Source: an uncultured Oscillochloris sp.
GTDB taxonomy: Bacteria > Chloroflexota > Chloroflexia > Chloroflexales > Chloroflexaceae
Direction: 5' to 3'
NCBI GenBank assembly: GCA_903877945.1
Contig: CAIRFY010000462.1
Coordinates: forward strand, 1-10,015
DNA length: 10,015 bases
Below are positions 1 to 5,914 of this stretch, piece after piece. The notes under the pieces were generated by a model. It was not told where the DNA came from and did no database searches. It was given only the letters and a program-made list of their open reading frames with translations. Numbering within the stretch: position 1 is the stretch's first letter; each line of letters begins with the position of its first letter. Both the position numbers and the translations under genes were made by a program.

Positions 1-74
1 CGTTCAGGGAGAGGGGGCTGGGGGTGAGGGCTGCGCGGCGGCAAACTCCTTATTTGAAAGGTATTGCTCCTAGG
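1..74. other. Intergenic tail downstream of the glycosyltransferase gene
   Basis: This stretch follows the TAG stop of the membrane glycosyltransferase gene. It contains no start codon preceded by a plausible ribosome binding site on either strand. Its only notable content is the G-rich tract at 7-30, described separately. On the minus strand a short CCTT/AAGG pairing (about 47-61) is too weak to call a terminator. Confidence 0.6.
7..30 (+). repeat. G-rich tract: G-quadruplex pattern, candidate interspersed repeat
   Basis: Four G-runs of 3, 5, 5 and 3 bases (7-9, 13-17, 20-24, 28-30) are separated by loops of 3, 2 and 3 bases, which satisfies the usual G3+N1-7 quadruplex pattern on the plus strand. 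The wording (GGGAGAGGGGGCTGGGGGTG...) resembles an intergenic repeat I recall recurring in Chloroflexota and some cyanobacterial genomes. That resemblance is from memory and only one copy is visible here. It lies about 45 bp past the glycosyltransferase stop codon, so it could also influence the 3' end of that transcript, where it would appear as a C-rich RNA. Confidence 0.45.
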
Positions 75-2042
75 CTACGGCAGCAGCCGGATCGACTCCA
101 CCGTCACTCCGCCACCATCCCCAGCACCCACCGGGTCGATGCGTAGCCCGCCGACCTGGCCGTCCCAGCCCGCCGCGCCACGTAGATCCAGGCGGTAGGT
201 GTGCATCGCCGGGCCGGGCCGGAGCGTGAAATGCAGCGAGCGACCCTCGTATGCCCGCCCACTCGGGTCGAGAAAGAAGATCTGGGCGTCACGATCCGCC
301 GTAGACGCCGCCATCCGCAGTTCGATCTTTCCGTAGCGAGCGGCATCAATGGTGAGGGGTGGACTGCGCAGCGACGGATCGATCCCTGGGGTCAGCGCCC
401 ATCCGGTGGTATGAATCTCGGTCGAACCGACGTTCACCCCCTGCCAGCCCCATGCGCCGCGCCGAAAGTCCCAGCCAACTCCGTCAGCCAGTTCCTGGGC
501 CGGAGCGATGCGGCGGTAGTCGGGGAGTCCTGACCCCAGACTCGCGACCTGAAACATCGCGGTCAGTGGCGCATAGCAGGCCGCCACCTGGTCAGGCGTC
601 AGCCGAAAACGCTCCATCATCGACGGCGACTCGCCGAGGGGCGCGGGGTTGGGCCGCAGCGCGTCGCCCACGGCGACGACCGCGTAGCCGCTGGACAGGG
701 AGCGATCCATGCGCTCGCGCAGGGTGGCACATGCCACAGACCACTCGCTGCCACTTGCTGTCATCGCCTGAGTCAGCGAGAGTACGTTTTCACGGCCCGC
801 GTAGTACGGCAGGTAGAGTTCCAGCAGGCCATCGGGTACCACCAGCAGATCGCCGGGCGCACTCCTGGCCACCAGCGCGCTGGTGATCTGTCGCTGTAGG
901 TCGTTCGCCGCATCGCCGCGCTGGCGGATCGCCCCCAGGTTGACGCCGAACATGGTCAGGCCGAGCAGACAGAGGGCAATGAACGACCACCGGCGTGCCG
1001 CCTCCCGGCCCCCCACCGCCACCAAGAGTACCATGTAGAATGGCGGCAGACTTGCGATCCAGAACTCGATATTATCCGGCTCCCACCAGAGAAAGAACAC
1101 CCCGTAGGTCAGCAGCCAGGCCAGCAGCACCCATACCAGGCCACGCGGCGCAGACCGCAGACCGCGCAGGTTGATCAGCAACAAGGCCAGCAACCCAATC
1201 GGTAGAATCTCCCAGCCCGGCGGAACCACCGTCCTGCTCAACCCTCCGCCCAGGGCGGCGAACTTCATGCCATCCACCGCCCCGCCCCACCAGCCCGTCC
1301 GAGCGTAGCCCTCCATCCACACCGACAGCTCAGCCCAACTGCGGAACCCGCTCACCCCCAGGCCAACCCACAGGTAGGAACCGATAACGATGGCGGCAAG
1401 CGGGATAACGTAGGCGATGAATCGGCGGACGATCATCATTGTTCGGCGATCATCAGAGAGCAGCAGTGCCACCGCCACCGGCACACTCAGCAGCACATTC
1501 GTCTGGTGGAAAAGTACGGCGAGACCCTGAGCGACTCCGAGGGCGGCAGCGAGGGCGGGAGATGGTCGGCGCAGCAGGGCAACAAGCAGTGTAAGGGCCA
1601 GGATCAGGAAGAGACAGGCAATCGTGTAGACCTCAACCTCAACGGCGTAATACCAGAAGGCGTAGCTCGACCCGAGCAGCAGCGCCCCAGCCACAGCGAG
1701 ATCGGCCCGGCCTGTAACCCGGCGCACCACTCTAGCGAAGATCGTCACACCAACGGCACCGGCCAGAGCATTGGTCGCCTGAATGAGCGTGGCCGCGCTG
1801 CCGTGCCAACCACGCCACACGGCGACAGCGCGGATTATAGCTCCGAGGGGGCCATAGGCCAGGTGGTGCGGGTGAAACAGTTCGGGCCAGGGCTTACGAT
1901 CAACATCGAGGATATACGAGATCGCATCGAAGGTGTGAACCTGGGTGAGCGTGAGCAAGTAGATTTCAATGCAAAATGCAAAATGCAAAATGCAAAGCAT
2001 TGCTATTTTGCATTTTGCATTTTGCATTTTGCATTCACACAT
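75..2042 (-). CDS. Polytopic GT-C-type glycosyltransferase-like membrane protein with C-terminal beta domain
   Basis: This 655-residue protein looks like an integral-membrane GT-C fold (PMT/GT39 or DUF2723 relatives), enzymes that move sugars from lipid-linked donors outside the membrane. Visible signs are an acidic first loop after helix 1 (TFDAISY 37-43, DVD 46-48), HPHH at 57-60, FWYYAVEVEVY at 129-139, which recalls the DUF2723 'FW..A..AEVY' signature, and many hydrophobic helices between about 90 and 370. EPDNIEFW at 321-328 lies in a later loop. Residues 370-500 look soluble. Residues 515-655 are beta-rich and ligand-binding-like (jelly roll/CBM style). The ATG chosen (2042-2040) overlaps the DUF192 stop by 8 bases. 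Residues 1-25 are mostly translated heptamer palindrome; no other ATG follows until residue 202, apart from two inside the repeat (residues 6 and 15), and a TTG start near residue 29 would remove most of helix 1. Donor and acceptor are unknown. Confidence 0.75.
   Translation of the reverse strand: MCECKMQNAKCKIAMLCILHFAFCIEIYLLTLTQVHTFDAISYILDVDRKPWPELFHPHHLAYGPLGAIIRAVAVWRGWHGSAATLIQATNALAGAVGVTIFARVVRRVTGRADLAVAGALLLGSSYAFWYYAVEVEVYTIACLFLILALTLLVALLRRPSPALAAALGVAQGLAVLFHQTNVLLSVPVAVALLLSDDRRTMMIVRRFIAYVIPLAAIVIGSYLWVGLGVSGFRSWAELSVWMEGYARTGWWGGAVDGMKFAALGGGLSRTVVPPGWEILPIGLLALLLINLRGLRSAPRGLVWVLLAWLLTYGVFFLWWEPDNIEFWIASLPPFYMVLLVAVGGREAARRWSFIALCLLGLTMFGVNLGAIRQRGDAANDLQRQITSALVARSAPGDLLVVPDGLLELYLPYYAGRENVLSLTQAMTASGSEWSVACATLRERMDRSLSSGYAVVAVGDALRPNPAPLGESPSMMERFRLTPDQVAACYAPLTAMFQVASLGSGLPDYRRIAPAQELADGVGWDFRRGAWGWQGVNVGSTEIHTTGWALTPGIDPSLRSPPLTIDAARYGKIELRMAASTADRDAQIFFLDPSGRAYEGRSLHFTLRPGPAMHTYRLDLRGAAGWDGQVGGLRIDPVGAGDGGGVTVESIRLLP
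1968..2035. repeat. Inverted arrays of the heptamer TGCAAAA (29-bp perfect stem)
   Basis: The left arm 1968-1996 holds three full TGCAAAA units plus a six-base TGCAAA. The right arm 2007-2035 is its exact reverse complement, leaving a 10-base loop (1997-2006) that itself contains GCA/TGC. The element is strikingly AT-rich against its GC-rich surroundings. It begins at the DUF192 stop codon and lies inside the 5' end of the glycosyltransferase reading frame. The heptamer contains an ATG and has no stop codon in any of the six frames. It may be an interspersed repeat, a transcript-stabilising hairpin or an attenuator; there is no U-tract after it, so it is not a standard intrinsic terminator. 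Confidence 0.9.
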
Positions 2043-2388
2043 TGCCCAAGATCACCACATCACCTACCACTGTCCGGCTAGCTGCAATCACACCAACTGG
2101 CAACTCGATCACCGCACGGGCATGCCACGCCCCGGCATAGGGCAAGCCGGGGCGCATCGCGGCGCGCAGGCCAACAACCCGTCCGGCACGGTCAATAAAA
2201 ACCACATCAATCGGGAAGCGCATGAAAAAAGTGTGGATGCTTGAGCAAGGATCGATCAGCATACCGGAGCCAGGATCAAGCCGATCACGGCCCATAAGCC
2301 CACGTCCACGGGCGAGGAAACTGCGGGCCTGCTCACACTGCTCAGCAATCACGGTGCCACGGGTGATATTCGTAACGCGCACGTTCAT
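2035..2388 (-). CDS. DUF192 family protein
   Basis: This 117-residue protein matches the small DUF192 family, whose function is not established. The recognisable core runs from VRVTNITRGTVIAE at the N-terminus through RSFLARGRGLMGRDRL, then the family hallmark PCSSIHTFFMRFPIDVVFID, and ends with an AVIELPVG segment. An upstream in-frame ATG at 2457 would overlap tadC and add 23 residues unlike the family, so the ATG at 2388 is preferred; a G-run (GGGGGCG) ends about 9 bases upstream and could serve as a ribosome binding site. I see no signal peptide with this start, so the protein is probably cytoplasmic, whereas many proteobacterial relatives are exported. It follows tadC by 55 bp and its TGA overlaps the next gene's ATG, suggesting co-transcription with the glycosyltransferase. 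Confidence 0.88.
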   Translation of the reverse strand: MNVRVTNITRGTVIAEQCEQARSFLARGRGLMGRDRLDPGSGMLIDPCSSIHTFFMRFPIDVVFIDRAGRVVGLRAAMRPGLPYAGAWHARAVIELPVGVIAASRTVVGDVVILGNV

Positions 2389-2397
2389 CACACACAA

Positions 2398-2425
2398 CGC
2401 CCCCGACCAGTGTTGGCCGGGGGCG
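2398..2425 (-). terminator. GC-rich hairpin between tadC and the DUF192 gene
   Basis: CGCCCCC at 2398-2404 pairs with GGGGGCG at 2419-2425. The stem continues with one more G-C pair, an A-C mismatch and three pairs closing a 4-base loop. Read on the minus strand it starts 18 bases after the tadC stop and is followed by TTGTGTGTG, a poor U-tract. It may be a terminator of the tad block, or it may fold over the G-rich presumptive ribosome binding site of the DUF192 gene and control its translation. The two roles cannot be separated from sequence alone. Confidence 0.5.
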
Positions 2426-2443
2426 TCCATAACGAGGGATCCG

Positions 2444-3361
2444 TCACATCCCACCAAGACCCTTCATCAGCCGTGGCACCGCCGGTCCCAAGATCACCAC
2501 GAAAAGGGCGGGAAAGATCAGGAACACCATCGGAAAGAGCATCTTGATCGGAGCCTTCTGGGCAGCCTCCTCAGCACGCTGTCGGCGGCGCTGCCGCATC
2601 TGGTCAGACTGGAGGCGCAGGATCTTCGACATCGAGACGCCGAGCTGGTCGGCCTGGATCACCGCAGCGGTGAAGGTTTGTACATCCTCAACGCCACAGC
2701 GAACCGCCAGATCCTTCAGCGCCTCGCGCCGTGTGCGACCAAGGCGGATGTCCGACAGAACCCTCTTAAACTCGTGCGCCAGTTCATCGTCCCACTTCTG
2801 GGTCACCCGTTGGAGAGCCAGGTCGAAGGCGAGCCCAGCTTCCACACTAATACACAGCAGGTCAAGGGCATCGGGGAGCGCCTTTGTGATCGTCTTCTTG
2901 CGCCCCCCGATTTTCTGGCCGAGCCACATCACGGGGAGCATATAGCCCAGGATAAAGCCGATACTGCTATACAGCAGACCCTGAGAGAGTGGCATCGACT
3001 GCGTCGTCGCTATCGTGACAATCACACCAATCACCAGGGCGAGTACCACCCGCAGACCGATAAACATCGTCGGCGTAATACCGCCAGGATTGCCAGCCTG
3101 TTGCAAGTTTGCGCGTAACCGCTCTCCGCTTTGTTTAGGCCCATACTTACCAAGCAGCACCAGAACCGACCGCATAGCGGGGACAAACACCCGCTGCATC
3201 AGCGGCTGCTGAAGCTCAAGCTCTTCCAGCGTCATCTGCCGTTCGGTAAACTGGTTGAGCCGCTCGCCAATCACGTCCGGCTTGCGGGAGCGGATCACGC
3301 CAAAGGCCGCAAGCCCGCCCACCACCACCACCGCCATCACCACTATCATCAGAGGAGACAT
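2444..3361 (-). CDS. tadC: Tad pilus inner-membrane platform protein TadC
   Basis: TadC is one of two GspF-related membrane proteins that form the platform on which the assembly ATPase drives Flp pilus growth. The 305 residues fit the family. There is an N-terminal membrane helix (about 4-22), a cytoplasmic linker (23-98), two helices (about 100-118 and 127-147), then the T2SF domain from about 163 with ALPDALDLLCISVEAGL (161-177), DIRLGRTRREAL (204-215) and VIQADQLGVS (234-243), and a final helix (273-294). A good ribosome binding site (AGAGGTG) ends 5 bases before the ATG and overlaps the tadB stop codon; the gap to tadB is only 11 bp, so the two are almost certainly co-transcribed and possibly translationally coupled. 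The order after tadB and the RLGRTRREAL motif favour TadC over TadB. Confidence 0.93.
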   Translation of the reverse strand: MSPLMIVVMAVVVVGGLAAFGVIRSRKPDVIGERLNQFTERQMTLEELELQQPLMQRVFVPAMRSVLVLLGKYGPKQSGERLRANLQQAGNPGGITPTMFIGLRVVLALVIGVIVTIATTQSMPLSQGLLYSSIGFILGYMLPVMWLGQKIGGRKKTITKALPDALDLLCISVEAGLAFDLALQRVTQKWDDELAHEFKRVLSDIRLGRTRREALKDLAVRCGVEDVQTFTAAVIQADQLGVSMSKILRLQSDQMRQRRRQRAEEAAQKAPIKMLFPMVFLIFPALFVVILGPAVPRLMKGLGGM

Positions 3362-3372
3362 CGCAGCACCTC

Positions 3373-4368
3373 TTAGACTTCAATATCCATAATCTTCATA
3401 ATCGTAAAGAAGCCGATCACAATCATCACGATAGAGGCTACGGGTAGGCAACACCAGCTCTCTGGCGGCATGCCGAACGTGAAGATCGGTGCCATATATC
3501 CAGGGTTCACGACCGTAATAAAGATCGCCAGGCCAACGGGCAGAGCAGTGATCACCCAGCCCGAAATTCGCCCCTGGGCAGTGAGGGTTTGAACTTCGCC
3601 CTTAATCCGCACCCGCTCGCGGATCGTATGGCCGATTGTGTCGAGGATCTGGGCTAAGTTACCACCCACCTCCATCTGAATGTTCACCGCCGTGATCAGC
3701 AGATCAAGATCCTCGGAGGGCATACGGCGCAACAGGCTCTGGAGCGCCTCTTCCGTGCTACGGCCAAGACCAACCTCCTGCACCACCCGCCGAAACTCCG
3801 CCGACATCGGCGCGGGGGCATCGCGGGCCACCATATCGAGGGTTTGCAGGAAGCTGAAGCCGCCACGCAAGGCGTTAGCCATCATCGAGATCGTATCGCC
3901 AAGCTGGTCGTTAAATGACTTAACCCGGCCTTTCGCCCGTGAGCCCATGTACATGTTCGGCACAAACGAGAAAATAACGGCGCCCACTAGCCCCGCCGCA
4001 ATCATCGCCCGCGCGTCAGCCCGACCGATATACAAGCCCACGAAGAAACCCACCACCGCCGTCAGCAGCTTCACCCCCATGAACTCGGCCACCGTGAACT
4101 TCAGGTCTGCCCGCGCCAGATCACGGGCCAGATCGCCGCCCCGCTTGCTCTTCGAGACAACCGCATCAATCCGCTCCATCGCCTGCTTGGCAGCCGGCTC
4201 GTTCGGTGCCCCATCAGTACGACCAGCAAGTTCCGTCAGGCGTTGCGAGACATCGGCGTCGCGTGGTTTGCGTAAGACGAACCAGACCACCGCAAGTACC
4301 AAGATCAGCACCAAGCCTGCGCCCGCCAAGGTGATCGGTAACTTGTCTGGAGAGAGCAGCTTGTCCAT
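3373..4368 (-). CDS. tadB: Tad pilus inner-membrane platform protein TadB
   Basis: TadB is the partner of TadC in the Tad/Flp pilus platform. The 331-residue protein has an N-terminal helix (about 12-32), a charged cytoplasmic region (33-95), two helices (about 98-115 and 120-138), and a T2SF domain from about 153: QLGDTISMMANALRGGFSFLQ (155-175), VVQEVGLGRSTEEAL (195-209) and QMEVGGNLAQILD (231-243), followed by helices near 269-287 and 305-327. It ends in MKIMDIEV, the style of ending I expect for TadB. A short GGAG lies 4 bases before the ATG. It is separated from cpaF by 94 bp, the widest gap inside the motor block, with only a weak 6-bp hairpin (4391-4405) in between, so a shared transcript remains likely. 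Confidence 0.93.
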   Translation of the reverse strand: MDKLLSPDKLPITLAGAGLVLILVLAVVWFVLRKPRDADVSQRLTELAGRTDGAPNEPAAKQAMERIDAVVSKSKRGGDLARDLARADLKFTVAEFMGVKLLTAVVGFFVGLYIGRADARAMIAAGLVGAVIFSFVPNMYMGSRAKGRVKSFNDQLGDTISMMANALRGGFSFLQTLDMVARDAPAPMSAEFRRVVQEVGLGRSTEEALQSLLRRMPSEDLDLLITAVNIQMEVGGNLAQILDTIGHTIRERVRIKGEVQTLTAQGRISGWVITALPVGLAIFITVVNPGYMAPIFTFGMPPESWCCLPVASIVMIVIGFFTIMKIMDIEV

Positions 4369-4462
4369 AGTACTCCGCGTATCATCCTAAATCTTCCGAG
4401 AAGATCGGCTGGGGATCAACAACGTCTCCCTCAATCCGCCCAGAAGTGATGAGAAGCTATAG

Positions 4463-5851
4463 TTAGTACCTATCGCCGCCGATGCCAAACGTGTTGGAGG
4501 GCAAGAAGATATTCATCGACTCGAACTTCTCAATAAATTTGGGGCGAATGCCGGTAGGTCGCAACTGACCAACGATCTTCCCGCGCTCATCAAGGCCGGT
4601 CTGCTCAAAAACAAAGATATCCTGAAGTACGACCACGTCGCCCTCCATCCCGCTCACCTCGGTGATCTGCGTGACCCGGCGCGAGCCATCCTGCATACGT
4701 GACTGCTGCACAAAGACGTGAACCGCCGACACGACCTGTTCACGGATGGCGCGGGCTGGCAGATCCATACCGGCCATCAAACACATCGTCTCGATACGAC
4801 CAATCCCGTCACGCGGGGAGTTTGCGTGGATCGTCGTCATCGATCCGTCGTGTCCAGTATTCATAGCCTGGAGCATATCAAGCGTCTCGCCGCCACGACA
4901 CTCACCCACCACGATTCGCTCGGGGCGCATACGCAGGCAGTTAATCACCAGATCACGGATGCTCACCTCGCCACGGCCCTCCACATTAGGTGGCCGCGAC
5001 TCGAGAGTGACCACGTGATCCTGAACAAGCTGGAGTTCAGCGGCATTTTCCACCGTAATAATCCGCTCGTCCTCGGGGATGAACGACGAAAGCACATTCA
5101 GCAAGGTCGTCTTCCCAGAGCCAGTGCCACCGGCGACCACGATATTCAGCCGGGCCTTCACGCACGCCTCCAGGAAGTCAGCCATCTCGCGGCTCATCGA
5201 GCCAGAGCGGACGAGGTCGTGGATCGTCAGGGGGTTTTTTCGAAACTTTCGGATGGTGATCGTCGGCCCATTGAGGGCCAGGGGCCGGATGATCGCATTG
5301 ACACGAGAGCCATCTTGAAGGCGAGCGTCCACCATCGGTGACGACTCATCAATGCGGCGGCCAAGGGGTGCGACGATCCGGTCAATGATTCTGAGGACGT
5401 GGTCATCGTTTGCAAAGGTAATATCAGTGCGGATCAGCTTGCCCTTCTTCTCAATATAGATCCGCTTAGGGCCGTTGACCATGATCTCACTGATCTCATC
5501 GTCGGAAAGCAGTTGCTCGATTGGACCAAGGCCAATAATATCAGCCTCAATCGTATCAAAGAGCCGGGCCCGCTCGCCGCGAGTCATCACAATGCTCTCG
5601 CCATCAAGAATGGAGTTAAACGTATCCTCAACCTGCTTGCGCACCTTCGCCTTATTCGCAAGATCGAGCTTCGGATCAAGCTCGTTGATCAGGCGATTCT
5701 GAACACGTAACTTGATCTCATTAAACGCCTCATCGTTACTGCCAGCGGGCCGTGAAGGTGAATCAAAGCGTGGAGTGGTACTACCCTGACGCGGGGCAGG
5801 CGGCGGCACCTCACCCGGCGATACCCCACCGATTCGCTTGAGGAGAGACAT
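4463..5851 (-). CDS. cpaF: Tad pilus assembly ATPase CpaF/TadA
   Basis: This is the cytoplasmic hexameric secretion ATPase (VirB11/GspE superfamily) that powers Tad/Flp pilus assembly. Using the ATG at 5851 gives 462 residues; an upstream ATG at 5890 has no comparable support, whereas 5851 is preceded by GGGAGGA at 9 bases. After a Pro/Ser-rich leader (about 10-38) come the N-terminal domain (40-150, including IIGLGPIEQLLSDDEISEIMVNG) and the ATPase core: Walker A GGTGSGKTT (241-249), Asp-box region ERIITVENAAELQL (262-275), RPPNVEGRGEVS (286-297), Walker B RPERIVVGECRGGETLDML (309-327) and His box GHDGSMTTIHANSP (333-346). The Asp-box carries VENA where many relatives have EDA. Neighbours cpaE, tadB and tadC confirm the assignment over other VirB11-like ATPases. 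Confidence 0.96.
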   Translation of the reverse strand: MSLLKRIGGVSPGEVPPPAPRQGSTTPRFDSPSRPAGSNDEAFNEIKLRVQNRLINELDPKLDLANKAKVRKQVEDTFNSILDGESIVMTRGERARLFDTIEADIIGLGPIEQLLSDDEISEIMVNGPKRIYIEKKGKLIRTDITFANDDHVLRIIDRIVAPLGRRIDESSPMVDARLQDGSRVNAIIRPLALNGPTITIRKFRKNPLTIHDLVRSGSMSREMADFLEACVKARLNIVVAGGTGSGKTTLLNVLSSFIPEDERIITVENAAELQLVQDHVVTLESRPPNVEGRGEVSIRDLVINCLRMRPERIVVGECRGGETLDMLQAMNTGHDGSMTTIHANSPRDGIGRIETMCLMAGMDLPARAIREQVVSAVHVFVQQSRMQDGSRRVTQITEVSGMEGDVVVLQDIFVFEQTGLDERGKIVGQLRPTGIRPKFIEKFESMNIFLPSNTFGIGGDRY

Positions 5852-5860
5852 AGGTGCAGT

Positions 5861-5867
5861 TCCTCCC
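5861..5867 (-). promoter_or_regulatory. Shine-Dalgarno site fixing the cpaF start
   Basis: The minus strand reads GGGAGGA here, 9 bases before the ATG at 5851. It is the strongest ribosome binding site in the cpaE-cpaF gap and decides the shorter start over the ATG at 5890. CTCC just upstream on the transcript (5871-5874) can pair with GGAG of the site through a 4-base loop, so partial occlusion is possible, though the stem is short. Confidence 0.7.
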
Positions 5868-5875
5868 GTGGGAGA

Positions 5876-5904
5876 CGCTGGGGCACGCAATGCCCACCCC
5901 AGCG
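5876..5904 (-). other. Stem-loop in the cpaE-cpaF gap
   Basis: CGCTGGGG (5876-5883) pairs perfectly with CCCCAGCG (5897-5904), with an alternative nested pairing GGGCA (5881-5885) / TGCCC (5891-5895). It starts 10 bases after the cpaE stop on the transcript and is followed by TCTCCCACGG, with no U-tract. It is therefore unlikely to be an intrinsic terminator. A role in mRNA processing or differential stability between cpaE and cpaF is an inference. Confidence 0.5.
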
Positions 5905-5914
5905 CCCGAGCTAC

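Noticed and set aside
359..886. Plus-strand open frame opposite the glycosyltransferase gene
   Set aside because: The Arg/Pro/Ser-rich translation is typical of antisense reading of GC-rich coding sequence; no domain is visible.
1968..2035. CRISPR-like array
   Set aside because: The repeated unit is only 7 bases, is directly tandem without spacers, and is arranged as a palindrome.
2389..2457. Longer DUF192 start at 2457
   Set aside because: The extra 23 residues overlap tadC and the hairpin and do not resemble the family N-terminus, which begins at the MNVRV segment.
2222..3118. Long plus-strand open frame (298 codons) opposite tadC and the DUF192 gene
   Set aside because: It is antisense to two well-recognised genes, its translation is low-complexity His/Arg/Gln-rich with no recognisable domain, and it has no fitting context. 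It is a shadow of GC-rich coding.
3430..3500. Possible frameshift near the tadB 3' end (PPESWCCLPV)
   Set aside because: The frame continues into a normal membrane helix and a TadB-like C-terminus, so it is more likely natural variation.
4391..4405. Terminator between cpaF and tadB
   Set aside because: The stem is only 6 bp (ATCTTC/GAAGAT) with a 3-base loop and no U-tract, too weak to call.
4718..5341. Plus-strand open frame opposite cpaF
   Set aside because: It lies wholly within conserved ATPase coding sequence, including Walker and His boxes, and shows no family features.
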